56,186 nucleotides of DNA from Pelotomaculum sp. UBA3102 (lineage in GTDB: Bacteria > Bacillota > Desulfotomaculia > Desulfotomaculales > Pelotomaculaceae), in NCBI GenBank assembly GCA_002365865.1, contig DFAQ01000032.1, forward strand, positions 1-56,186. Reading direction: 5' to 3'. The notes beneath the pieces were generated by a model that was not told where the DNA came from, did not search any database, and was given only the letters and a program-made list of their open reading frames with translations. This document shows, piece by piece, positions 1 through 8,091 of this stretch; positions within the stretch are counted from its first letter, which is position 1; each line of letters begins with the position of its first letter. The translations under genes were made by a program, and so were the position numbers.

Positions 1-85
1 TCTGAGCGAGCGAGCTTCAACATCAAGGTATTCCATCATGGCATTGCAATTACTTGTCCACAGTTAGCAAAAAGTATACTTTCCA
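1..85. repeat. Dispersed hairpin element, copy 1 (cut by window edge)
   Basis: The window opens inside an element that recurs near 20015 and 33499. The visible part is the loop (TCTGAGCGAGCGA), the right arm GCTTCAACATCAAGGT, and a tail containing TTGCAATTACTTGTCCAC, GTTAG and the palindrome AAAGTATACTTT. The left arm lies outside the window; if the pattern of the other copies holds, it should read ACCTTGATGTTGAAGC. The element lies just beyond the 3' end of the dcw operon. Confidence 0.8.
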
Positions 86-122
86 TTAAATAAAAATATT
101 TCAAAACATGTGGCATGACCAA

Positions 123-824
123 CTACTTCTGTGCAGTTCTGGCATAATCGAAGCGCAGGGTGCCATTATAAGCCGGCACCAAAACCTTATCCCCGGGATA
201 TATTGTGACCGTTATGCCTAGGTCAGTTAAATATTCCACCAAACCTCCTTTTATCTCCAGGCTGCTTTTTAAAGCAGCCGAATTACCAACGCCAGTAATT
301 ATATAAGGAGGTGATAGCCTGGTCAGGTTCACGTTAATATGATTCCCGGCCATGCGTACCTCACTCGTCGCCATGATACGCTGACCGTTTATGGCCAGTG
401 CTTCAGCGCCGGCACCCCTTAATTCATTTATTACTTTTAAGATGTCGTCATCCTTTATGGTGTAGTTACCGGAACTACCGCCGAAACCCGCAGGTTCAGA
501 AGAGTTTTCGAGGACTATTTCGACTCCCGTACCGCTGATCGGAACGAGACCGGCATAAAGCTCGACCTCCGTAAGCTCTTCTTTCAAAGCCGCGCCGGCC
601 TCTTTGCTACCTTTCCCGGCTTCTTTAATTTTCACCACCAGGTCGGCAGCCTTTTCCTGAAGGCGCTCCAAATCTTCCTCCAACCGTTTTTTCTCCATGG
701 TTAATTCCTGTACCCTGTCATAAGGCACTGACTGGTCCATACCAATGGTGCGAAACTGAAATGCCGTGATCAGGCCCATAATCATGGCTACTAAAGTAAT
801 GGAAACATAGGTAAACTTACTCAA
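123..824 (-). CDS. DUF881 family protein (second of two)
   Basis: This is a DUF881 (YlxW/YlxX-like) protein of 233 residues with one N-terminal membrane segment, a coiled coil at about residues 30-75 and the DUF881 domain behind it, which carries the family signature INGQR and a VGN motif. The start is taken as TTG at 824 because AGGGGAGG sits six bases upstream; a longer in-frame reading to 866 has no ribosome site. The TTG overlaps the stop of the preceding DUF881 gene, so translation is probably coupled. Function is unknown. The family is usually encoded between ftsQ and ftsA/ftsZ in Firmicutes, and it is the last gene of the cluster seen here. Confidence 0.9.
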   Translation of the reverse strand: MSKFTYVSITLVAMIMGLITAFQFRTIGMDQSVPYDRVQELTMEKKRLEEDLERLQEKAADLVVKIKEAGKGSKEAGAALKEELTEVELYAGLVPISGTGVEIVLENSSEPAGFGGSSGNYTIKDDDILKVINELRGAGAEALAINGQRIMATSEVRMAGNHINVNLTRLSPPYIITGVGNSAALKSSLEIKGGLVEYLTDLGITVTIYPGDKVLVPAYNGTLRFDYARTAQK

Positions 825-1536
825 GGTGATCCTCCCCTTGGAGGGTAACTGCTTTCCCATATTCAAACCTGATTCCGCCGGTAAAAGCCGGCACAGTTAC
901 CTCGGATTTTTTTTCAACCGCCACCTGGATCCCCCAAAACTGCAGGGTCTCCGCCACCCCGCCTTTCATTTTCAAGGAACTCTCCAGCGTATCCGGATTT
1001 CCGACGGCAGATATCACATAGGGGGGCGTCAGTCTTTTATTTTTATTTATAAGTATGGCGGGACCAATGCAGCGCACCTCAGTGGTAGCCAGCAGCCTCT
1101 GGCCGTTTATGGAAATTGCCTCGGCCCCGGCTGCCTTAAGCTCGTTTAAAACCCTCAGTAAGTCTTCATCGTGCAAAACATAAAGGTTGGGGTTTTCGCC
1201 GGGAACAAGACTTATATTACTGTCTTTTAAAGTGACTTCCACTCCTGGGCCCTTTACGTCGGTCATTCCGGCCTCAATCATGGCCCAGTCCAGTTCTTGT
1301 TTTAATTTTGCCGCCCGCGGGTCAATGGTAATTTCATCGAGTTTTGAACGCAAATTTTCAATCTGGGATTGAACGGCGTCACGTTCTTCCTTTAGCTTGT
1401 CGACCTGTGCGGAAAGCTTTTGAGCCTTTTGTACCGGCTCGGCACTTTGAACTTCCCTGGTAATCCTGAACTGAAACGCCAGCATTAACCCCATGATCAG
1501 GCCGACCACGGCAAGCGCCCACTGGAAGCTCTTCAA
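817..1536 (-). CDS. DUF881 family protein (first of two)
   Basis: This 239-residue paralogue of the following gene has a TTG start immediately after the ftsQ stop. It has an N-terminal membrane helix (about residues 5-20), a coiled coil (about 30-75) and a DUF881 domain with ISINGQRL and a VISAVGNP motif. Both copies share the same layout, so they look like an old tandem duplication. It is probably anchored in the membrane with its domain outside. Its role is unknown, but the position beside ftsQ suggests cell envelope or division work. Confidence 0.92.
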   Translation of the reverse strand: MKSFQWALAVVGLIMGLMLAFQFRITREVQSAEPVQKAQKLSAQVDKLKEERDAVQSQIENLRSKLDEITIDPRAAKLKQELDWAMIEAGMTDVKGPGVEVTLKDSNISLVPGENPNLYVLHDEDLLRVLNELKAAGAEAISINGQRLLATTEVRCIGPAILINKNKRLTPPYVISAVGNPDTLESSLKMKGGVAETLQFWGIQVAVEKKSEVTVPAFTGGIRFEYGKAVTLQGEDHLE

Positions 1537-2289
1537 TTATATCGCCCCCGTATTGTTCTCATAGTAGACTACCGGTTGACCGGCGCACGACAGGTCAATA
1601 TATTCAACCCCGGCATCCTGTTTACTCAATTCCAACAGGATCCCGGCCAGAACTTCGCCCTTTGTTTTTATTTTCACCGCTTGCCCTAAACGGCATTGGA
1701 CACCTTCCATGGTATAAACGGTAACCCGGCCGTCTTCCCCGACATGGACCTCGGAAAGACCGGCGACAACCTCTTCAGGCAGACCGCTGATTACCGCAAG
1801 AGCATTTTCCAACCATTCCGCCCGGACCACTTGACCCGGGTCGGGGATATCATAATGCAAGCCCGTTATTACCGGTAAACCGGGAATACCGGCGCTTGCT
1901 TTCATCAAACAGACCCCTTCTTCATCTATTTCAATAAAACTGCCCCCGGCAGGCAAAAGCCCCAGGGGATTGCGTTCCTTAACCTTGATTACTACCGTTG
2001 CAGGAAGTGACCTGACCACCTGAACTTCCTTAATCATCGGTATCAGCTTGAGGTTAGAAGCCGCCGGGTCTAAGTTCAGTTTAAAAATATTTACACCGGT
2101 TTTAATCCCTGAAACAGATTTTATTTTCTCCTGGTTTAAGTACCGGTTGCCCTGGACCAAGATTTTTTTGACGTTAAAAAAAGGCGATTGCAAAAGGGCA
2201 TATCCGGCTATAAGAACCAGTAAAGCAAAAAAAATGCTTTCGATCAAGTTCCATTTACTTATCTTTTTATTACCAGATAAACCTGCCAA
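1537..2289 (-). CDS. ftsQ: Cell division protein FtsQ/DivIB
   Basis: FtsQ (DivIB) is a bitopic division protein that links the early and late parts of the divisome through FtsL and FtsB/DivIC. The protein has a short cytoplasmic N-terminus, one membrane helix (about residues 17-35), a POTRA domain beginning at SPFFNVKKILVQGN, and a beta domain with VKERNPLGLLP and IDEEGV motifs. The start is taken as TTG at 2289, eight bases behind GGAG; the in-frame GTG at 2298 overlaps that ribosome site. A good promoter lies directly upstream, so this gene and the two DUF881 genes can be transcribed separately from the mur genes. Confidence 0.9.
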   Translation of the reverse strand: MAGLSGNKKISKWNLIESIFFALLVLIAGYALLQSPFFNVKKILVQGNRYLNQEKIKSVSGIKTGVNIFKLNLDPAASNLKLIPMIKEVQVVRSLPATVVIKVKERNPLGLLPAGGSFIEIDEEGVCLMKASAGIPGLPVITGLHYDIPDPGQVVRAEWLENALAVISGLPEEVVAGLSEVHVGEDGRVTVYTMEGVQCRLGQAVKIKTKGEVLAGILLELSKQDAGVEYIDLSCAGQPVVYYENNTGAI

Positions 2290-2308
2290 AAAAATCACTC
2301 CGTATATT

Positions 2309-2337
2309 ATTATACCAACCGTTTTTTACTTGTCCAA
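2309..2337 (-). promoter_or_regulatory. Sigma-A type promoter for ftsQ-DUF881-DUF881
   Basis: On the minus strand, TTGGAC at 2332-2337 is followed by a 17-base spacer and TATAAT at 2309-2314. Transcription would begin near 2302, giving a leader of only about a dozen bases before the TTG start. This is inference from consensus match. Confidence 0.65.
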
Positions 2338-2379
2338 GACAAAAGTAAAAAAGAAGCAGGGGGACGATTCTCCTGCTTC
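2338..2379 (-). terminator. Rho-independent terminator inside the dcw cluster
   Basis: On the minus strand GAAGCAGG pairs with CCTGCTTC across a ten-base loop and is followed by TTTTTTACTTTTG. It begins just after the stop of the Pro-Gly-rich gene and ends just before the ftsQ promoter. Confidence 0.75.
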
Positions 2380-2389
2380 ACCCCTTGCT

Positions 2390-3037
2390 TCACTTTTTAT
2401 CTTTTTTTTCAAAGGAACCCGGAAAACCGGGCCCAGGATAACCAGGGTAACCAGGCCCTGGGAAACCCGGAAAATCCGGACTGGGAACCGGACCCGGGCC
2501 TTGACCGGGACACTGTCCGGGATAGTCAGGCCAGGGATAACCTGAACCCGGACCGACAGGACCCGGATAGGCCGTTGAATTGTCACCATAAGCTATCAGG
2601 ATGTCATTCCAGAATTGCGCCTCTTGTAGTTCATCCAGTGAAATATCCAAGATCATTTTTTTGGTACCTGAATTGGAAACCTGCATGGATAAGTGGCAAA
2701 GCATTAAACACTGACGTATTTCTATATCTCTTACCCTTTTCACTCGATCGAGCCAATTGCATTGCCAAGAGGTTTTCTCGACAGTTCCGGAACGTTTCCG
2801 ATATGTGCCGGGCGGCAAATAATTGTAGAGTGCTTCCAGCCTTTCAATCTCTTCTTCTTGCCGTACCATGTACTCAATGGTTCCTCTCAAACATTCATTC
2901 GGTGCGCTTGCAGCCAGTTCATTATATAGAGGCACTTCCGCCTCCTCCAACCTTACAATCCGGTCAAGAAGGGCACGGGGATCATGTTTTCCGTCCATCC
3001 AGCCGTCCATCATGCCTTTGGCGGTAACGTCAGCCAT
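2390..3037 (-). CDS. Ferritin-like helical protein with Pro-Gly-rich tail
   Basis: I do not recognise a named family. The first 150 or so residues of this 215-residue protein are helical and rich in Glu/Arg, with the periodic pattern of a ferritin-like four-helix bundle (LLDRIVRLEEAEVPLYNELA, then YMVRQEEEIERLEALYN). The last 60 residues are almost only Pro, Gly, Tyr and Phe, with repeats such as GYPGYPGPGFPG, ending in a charged EKKDKK. ATG at 3037 is chosen because GGGAGG stands just upstream. The gene sits between murA and ftsQ, where Firmicutes normally have none, and has a possible sporulation-type promoter. A spore-coat or surface role is my inference. Confidence 0.75.
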   Translation of the reverse strand: MADVTAKGMMDGWMDGKHDPRALLDRIVRLEEAEVPLYNELAASAPNECLRGTIEYMVRQEEEIERLEALYNYLPPGTYRKRSGTVEKTSWQCNWLDRVKRVRDIEIRQCLMLCHLSMQVSNSGTKKMILDISLDELQEAQFWNDILIAYGDNSTAYPGPVGPGSGYPWPDYPGQCPGQGPGPVPSPDFPGFPGPGYPGYPGPGFPGSFEKKDKK

Positions 3038-3072
3038 TACTTTACCTCCCTCAATAATAAATAAGTCATTAG

Positions 3073-3100
3073 TATCATATGAAAAGCAGGAGGAAATGGT
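3073..3100 (-). promoter_or_regulatory. Possible sporulation (sigma-E/K type) promoter
   Basis: On the minus strand AC at 3099-3100, a 17-base spacer and CATATGATA at 3073-3081 fit the mother-cell sigma-K pattern AC - 16/17 - CATAnnnTA. It lies about 36 bases upstream of the Pro-Gly-rich gene. The consensus is short, so chance matches are common. Confidence 0.35.
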
Positions 3101-3143
3101 TACAAATGCCATTAATGTAATCAGCTCAATATTACATGTCCAG

Positions 3144-3179
3144 AAAAAATTAAAAAAAGAGCCACTAATCGTGAACTCT
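3144..3179 (-). terminator. Probable terminator after murA
   Basis: On the minus strand an imperfect hairpin (AGAG..CAC / GTG.CTCT) includes the murA stop codon and runs into TTTTTTTAATTTTTT. The stem is short, so termination may be partial. Confidence 0.5.
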
Positions 3180-4424
3180 GATAATCCTTGCCCCCAGGGC
3201 GTTATATTTGGTTTCTAACTGCTCGTACCCGCGGTCGATATGCTCTATATTTTCCAGGACGGTTCCATCCTCGGCCGCCAGGGCCGCCATTACAAGTGCC
3301 GCCCCGGCCCTCAAATCACTGGCTTCAACGTATGCGCCGGAAATTTTGGGCACTCCTGTGATAATGGCCGACTGACCCTCCACTTTAATATCGGCCCCCA
3401 TCCGTCTGAGTTCCCCTACATGCTTGAAACGATTTTCAAAAATGGTCTCGGTGACGACACTGGTACCTTCCGCCAGGCTTAAGAGGGCCATCATTTGGGG
3501 CTGCATATCACTGGGAAAGCCGGGGTACGGCATGGTTTTTATATCCACCGCCCGGACCCGCCCTGCACCCGTCAGCCTGATCCAGTCATCACCTGTAAAG
3601 ACGTCTACATTTGCTTCCCGCAGCTTTGCCAGCAGCGGCTCAAGGTGCTCGGGGATGACATTTTTCACGGTTACTTCACCGCCCGTGATGGCCGCTGCCA
3701 CCAGATGCGTCCCTGCTTCAATCCGATCCGGGATCACGGTGTGCACGGCAGGTCCCAAGTCTCCCGGAGTAACTCCTTCTATTTTTATGGTATCGGTTCC
3801 GGCCCCTTTTACCCCGGCTCCCATTTTATTGAGAAAGTTTTGCAGGTCCACAATCTCCGGCTCTTTTGCCGCATTCCTGATCGATGTTACACCTTCCGCC
3901 AGAACTGCCGCCATCATTATATTCTCCGTCGCTCCCACGCTGGGCAGGTCCAGGTGAATATCCGCACCGACCAATTTTTTAGCTTCGGCGGTAATATAAC
4001 CAAATTTTTCATAGATGTCGGCGCCCATGGCCCGCAGTCCTTTTAAATGCAGGTTCATCGGCCGGCTCCCGATCTGGCAACCGCCGGGGTATGATATTTT
4101 AACCCTGCCGAACCTGCCCAGTAATGCTCCCAGTACTAAATTAGACGCCCGCATCCGTCGCGTCAAATATTCTGAAATTTCAGACGAATAAACCTGAGAT
4201 GTGTCCACCTCTATGATCTGATTACCCCAAATTATCCTGGCCCCCAAGCTTATCAGGACGTCTTTCATTACTGAAACATCCCTCAGCCCGGGCGTACCAT
4301 GAATAATGTTTTTTCCGGCGTTCAGGATGGTTGCCGCCAGAATAGGCAGCGTGGAATTTTTGGAACCGCTGACCCTGATTATTCCCTTAAGGCGGTTGCC
4401 GCCACAAATCATAAACCTTTGCAT
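3165..4424 (-). CDS. murA: UDP-N-acetylglucosamine 1-carboxyvinyltransferase
   Basis: MurA transfers enolpyruvate from phosphoenolpyruvate to UDP-GlcNAc, the first committed step of peptidoglycan synthesis in the cytoplasm. The 419-residue length is normal. The N-terminal GSKNSTLPIL motif with its catalytic Lys is present. So is the Cys-bearing loop GGCQIGSRPMNLH, whose Cys is the residue attacked by fosfomycin. The ATG at 4424 follows a GGAGG site. It is the last mur gene of the operon; a hairpin with a T-run overlaps its stop codon. Confidence 0.97.
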   Translation of the reverse strand: MQRFMICGGNRLKGIIRVSGSKNSTLPILAATILNAGKNIIHGTPGLRDVSVMKDVLISLGARIIWGNQIIEVDTSQVYSSEISEYLTRRMRASNLVLGALLGRFGRVKISYPGGCQIGSRPMNLHLKGLRAMGADIYEKFGYITAEAKKLVGADIHLDLPSVGATENIMMAAVLAEGVTSIRNAAKEPEIVDLQNFLNKMGAGVKGAGTDTIKIEGVTPGDLGPAVHTVIPDRIEAGTHLVAAAITGGEVTVKNVIPEHLEPLLAKLREANVDVFTGDDWIRLTGAGRVRAVDIKTMPYPGFPSDMQPQMMALLSLAEGTSVVTETIFENRFKHVGELRRMGADIKVEGQSAIITGVPKISGAYVEASDLRAGAALVMAALAAEDGTVLENIEHIDRGYEQLETKYNALGARIIRVHD

Positions 4425-4438
4425 GCTGCCACCTCCGC

Positions 4439-5350
4439 CTAATCATCACCGATGATTTTAACTTCCGGCTTTAATCTGATCCCAAAACGGCTGAAAACCG
4501 TTTCTCCGGCCTTTTCAATGAGTGCCAGCACCTCCCGGGAAGTGGCCGAACCCAAGTTTACTATAAAATTAGCGTGCAGGGTGGAAATTTGCGCATCCCC
4601 GATCCGCAATCCCTTCAAACCGGCAGCTTCTATCAGCCGTCCTGCAGAATCACCCGGCGGATTTCTAAAAACACTTCCTGCATTAGGCCGTACCAGAGGC
4701 TGGGTCAACCTGCGCCTGCCGATATAATGCTCCATCTCTTTGCCAATCTCACTTTTGTCACGTGGAAAACAATTGAAGGAAACCTCGACTAGAATAAGCG
4801 GCTCTTCCTGCAAAACACTTGAGCGATACCCAAAATTCAACTCCTGATTTGTTTTCCGGTGATAATCCCCTTGGTAATCCAACAACAGCACATCCCGCAC
4901 CAGCCTGCTTATGGAAGCACCGTTTGCGCCCGCGTTCATTGTTACCGCTCCGCCTACCGTACCGGGAATACCGGCCGTGAATTCAAACCCCCCCAGGCCT
5001 GCCTCTCTTGCTGCCGCCGCCACCTGGGCAAGTTTCGCTCCCGCTTCAGCAATAATTTCATTACCGGCGGTTAAAATGAGGTTCAGGCCGCTGCCTATTT
5101 TGACTACTATCCCCCTTATCCCGCGCTCGGAAACCAGCAGATTCGAGCCGGCACCGATAACGGTCAGGGGGATGCCATGATAATAGGCGTATGACACAAC
5201 CAGCTGCAAGTCTTCACGGTCTTCCGGTTCCACAAAAATGTCCGCAGGACCCCCAATATGCCAGCTGGTATGATTTTTCATTAATTCCCCGGATAGTACC
5301 CGCCCGCGCAGAAGTTCATTCAACTCAAAATGCAAGGCCGGTTCAACCAA
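4439..5350 (-). CDS. murB: UDP-N-acetylmuramate dehydrogenase
   Basis: MurB reduces the enolpyruvyl product of MurA to UDP-MurNAc using FAD and NADPH. The 303-residue protein shows the FAD-binding motifs GAGSNLLV and GIPGTVGGAVTMNAGA, the FGYRSS region, and the RPNAGSVFRNP motif with its catalytic Ser. The start is TTG at 5350, eight bases after AAGGAGAG, and it overlaps the end of murC by eight bases. The murC-murB-murA order places the first steps of precursor synthesis together at the end of the operon. Confidence 0.97.
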   Translation of the reverse strand: MVEPALHFELNELLRGRVLSGELMKNHTSWHIGGPADIFVEPEDREDLQLVVSYAYYHGIPLTVIGAGSNLLVSERGIRGIVVKIGSGLNLILTAGNEIIAEAGAKLAQVAAAAREAGLGGFEFTAGIPGTVGGAVTMNAGANGASISRLVRDVLLLDYQGDYHRKTNQELNFGYRSSVLQEEPLILVEVSFNCFPRDKSEIGKEMEHYIGRRRLTQPLVRPNAGSVFRNPPGDSAGRLIEAAGLKGLRIGDAQISTLHANFIVNLGSATSREVLALIEKAGETVFSRFGIRLKPEVKIIGDD

Positions 5351-6728
5351 TTTTTTGTCTCTCCTTCAGCCTTTCCACCAGTTCAACTCCTGTATTCCAT
5401 ATGTCACCTGCTCCCAGGGTAAGGATCATATCACCCGGTCTTGCATTGCTTAAAAGATAATCAACTATTTCCTGCCTGGTGGGAAGGTAAATTACATCCC
5501 GGCCGTCGTGTTTTTCGATCGCTGAAATAATGTTTGCGGCCGAAACTCCTTCGATGGGTTCTTCACCCGCACTGTAAATATCGCTGACAATAACCACATC
5601 GGCCTCTGAAAATGCTTCTCCAAAGCGCTCGCCCAGGATGGAAGTCCTGGAATAACGGTGGGGTTGAAAAACACTTACCACCCGCCCGTTTTTCAATTGT
5701 TTGGCGGCCTTTAGGGTAGCCTTGATTTCTGAGGGATGATGGGCATAGTCATCTATGATCCTGATTCCGTTTACTTCCCCGGTAATCTGGAACCTGCGCC
5801 CCGCCCCGGTAAAGTTTCTCAGTACCGAGGATATTCTCTTAAAGGAAATACCGATAAACCTTCCTAATGCCACTACAGCCAGGGCGTTGGAAAGATTATG
5901 CCGTCCCGGTACGGAAAGTTTAAGCCGGCCCAAAAATTTATCCCGGTAATAAACATCGCCGGCCGTTACATTATGTTTAAGCCTGATATTCTTCATGGTG
6001 TAATCGGCTTCGGGACAGTCTAAGGCGTAAGAAAGGCAGGGTTTGTTATATTCTGCCAGCAATTTTCTGATTTCCGGGTCATCAAGATTCACCACCGCCG
6101 TTCCGTCACCGGGAACCTTGGCCATGAAACGACGGAAAGCGTCCGTAATGTTTGCTACATCTTTATAATAATCCAGGTGATCGTCTTCAATATTGGTTAT
6201 TACCTCTATAAACGGGTCCAACTTTAAAAAAGAACCGTCGCTTTCATCAGCCTCCGCCACCAGGTACTCTCCACTGCCGAATTTGGCATTTCCGCCTATA
6301 TCTGTCAGGTCACCTCCGATAATTATAGTCGGGTCAAACCCATTTTTTTCAAGTACCAGGGCGGTCATTGATGTGGTTGTGGTTTTCCCGTGGGCGCCGG
6401 CAATAGTTATTCCCTTGCGCTTGTGCATCAACCAGGCCAGTATTTCACTCCTGTGCTTCACCGGCAGTCTCCGGTTCCTGGCTGCCACAAGCTCTACGTT
6501 GCCGGGGGGAATTGCCGTTGAAACTACTACCAGGTCGGCATTTCCCAGGTTTTCTTCCTTATGTCCGGCATAACAGGTTGCTCCAAGGGCCTCCAGTCTT
6601 TCGGTCGCGGCTGAATTTTTGAGATCCGATCCGGTTACCCGGCAGCCCATTCCCAGCATAATCACGGCAATGCCGCTCATACCCGAGCCTCCGATACCAA
6701 TAAAATGAACCTGTTTTGCTTTATGCAC
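5343..6728 (-). CDS. murC: UDP-N-acetylmuramate--L-alanine ligase
   Basis: MurC adds L-alanine to UDP-MurNAc with ATP hydrolysis. The 461-residue protein begins with a Rossmann motif (FIGIGGSGMSG), has the Mur ligase P-loop GAHGKTTTTS at about residue 113, and carries the C-terminal DYAHHPSEI and VFQPHRYSR motifs typical of MurC. The start is GTG at 6728 behind GGAAGGAG. The 218-bp A+T-rich gap upstream, towards murG, is the widest in this part of the cluster. It could hold a separate promoter, but I could not pick one convincingly. Confidence 0.97.
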   Translation of the reverse strand: MHKAKQVHFIGIGGSGMSGIAVIMLGMGCRVTGSDLKNSAATERLEALGATCYAGHKEENLGNADLVVVSTAIPPGNVELVAARNRRLPVKHRSEILAWLMHKRKGITIAGAHGKTTTTSMTALVLEKNGFDPTIIIGGDLTDIGGNAKFGSGEYLVAEADESDGSFLKLDPFIEVITNIEDDHLDYYKDVANITDAFRRFMAKVPGDGTAVVNLDDPEIRKLLAEYNKPCLSYALDCPEADYTMKNIRLKHNVTAGDVYYRDKFLGRLKLSVPGRHNLSNALAVVALGRFIGISFKRISSVLRNFTGAGRRFQITGEVNGIRIIDDYAHHPSEIKATLKAAKQLKNGRVVSVFQPHRYSRTSILGERFGEAFSEADVVIVSDIYSAGEEPIEGVSAANIISAIEKHDGRDVIYLPTRQEIVDYLLSNARPGDMILTLGAGDIWNTGVELVERLKERQKIG

Positions 6729-6946
6729 TCAAATGTCATCTCCTTCCGACGTACCGGGGCCAACTGGTTGATCAGACCTGATGTCAGATATCAGGAAAAG
6801 TGTTTATGCTCATTATCCGGCCACCTCTGCCTAAAACAAATAAAATTTTGACGCGCTTTACACCCGATTATATAAAATATAGTATGCATATCTTTCAAAA
6901 GGTGTTACATTCTATAAATATAAAACTTGTCCATTTACTTTATTTA

Positions 6947-8059
6947 CTAATACCCAACCAGTTCTGCCACACAATCTATTATATCTGCCAGGGCATTCCT
7001 TTTACCCATTTTTTTGCTGGCTGCAGCCATTTCAGACAACCTGTCCCGGCCGGACAACAATGCTTCCAATTCGCGGCAGAGCAATTTGCCGTTCAATTTT
7101 TGGTCCGGCACCACCATTGCCGCCCCCTCCTTTTCCAGGGCGCGGGCATTAAATTCCTGGTGGTTTTCCGAGGCATAAGGGTAGGGAACCAAAATCGCGG
7201 GAATGCCCACGGCAGTCAATTCGGCCAGTGTGGCGGCCCCGGCCCTGCTTAATACCAGGTCCGCGGCCGCCAGGACATCCTGCATATGATAGATATAAGA
7301 TTTAACCGTAATATTGCCATAATTACCCATATCTATACCCCGGGCGGCACAATTTTCAACAAACTCATTATATCCCGCTTTGCCGGTAACGTGAAAGATA
7401 TCAACGCGCGGGTCGCCGGCAAACTTTTTAATTACTTCAACCATGGCCATGTTAATAGTGCGCGCGCCCCTGCTCCCGCCAAAAGACAAAAGAGAAAGCC
7501 GACCGCCTTCAATACCCGACTTTCCCGGGTGGCAGCTTTTCTCTACCTGAAGAATTTCCGGCCGCACGGGCAGCCCGGTCAGCCTGACTTTTTTTCTTGG
7601 GGTAAAATAATCTACCGAGGCCGCGAAGGTTATGGTTATTCGATCCACAAACCGGGCCAGGATCCGGTTGGTAATGCCCGGTAAGGCGTTTTGTTCATGA
7701 ATCAGGGTCGGGATCTTACTCAAGGCTGCCGCCAGCAATACCGGCCCGCAGACATAGCCTCCGGTCCCGATCACCGCGGCGGGACGCAGACGCCGGATGG
7801 TCCGGTAAGCCTGGCAGAACCCGTAACCTGCCTGCCACAATACCGCCAGGTTACTGAGTGACAGCTTCCTTTTTAATCCCGAGGCGACAATTCCCTTGAA
7901 GGGCAACCCCTCCCTGGGAACAATGTCGGCCTCCATCCCCCCGGCAGTGCCGATATAAAGTATTTCAGCACCCGGATATCTGGCTTTGAGCCCCCGGGCA
8001 ATAGCCAAGGCAGGATAAATGTGCCCCCCGGTCCCTCCGCCTGCCACTACAAAACGCAA
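6947..8059 (-). CDS. murG: Lipid II synthase MurG (GlcNAc transferase)
   Basis: MurG is the membrane-associated glycosyltransferase that adds GlcNAc to lipid I, giving lipid II. The 370-residue GT28-type protein shows the N-terminal glycine-rich loop GGGTGGHIYPALAIA, GTGGYVCGPV, the HEQNALPG motif, GGSRGA, and the C-terminal donor site SRAGAATLAEL. The start is TTG at 8059 with AAGGAGG upstream. It follows the spoVE/ftsW-type gene with a short gap, as in Bacillus-type clusters. Confidence 0.97.
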   Translation of the reverse strand: MRFVVAGGGTGGHIYPALAIARGLKARYPGAEILYIGTAGGMEADIVPREGLPFKGIVASGLKRKLSLSNLAVLWQAGYGFCQAYRTIRRLRPAAVIGTGGYVCGPVLLAAALSKIPTLIHEQNALPGITNRILARFVDRITITFAASVDYFTPRKKVRLTGLPVRPEILQVEKSCHPGKSGIEGGRLSLLSFGGSRGARTINMAMVEVIKKFAGDPRVDIFHVTGKAGYNEFVENCAARGIDMGNYGNITVKSYIYHMQDVLAAADLVLSRAGAATLAELTAVGIPAILVPYPYASENHQEFNARALEKEGAAMVVPDQKLNGKLLCRELEALLSGRDRLSEMAAASKKMGKRNALADIIDCVAELVGY

Positions 8060-8091
8060 TTACCTTATCCTCCTTGCATCCTTTTTGCTTT

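Noticed and set aside
2390..2580. Short-period G/C-rich repeat as a possible minisatellite or array
   Set aside because: It is explained by the Pro-Gly codons of the ferritin-like gene's tail, which stays in frame.
2326..2589. An 87-residue open frame on the minus strand across the end of the Pro-Gly-rich gene
   Set aside because: It is the alternate frame of the Pro-Gly repeat, has no ribosome site and runs through the terminator and ftsQ promoter.
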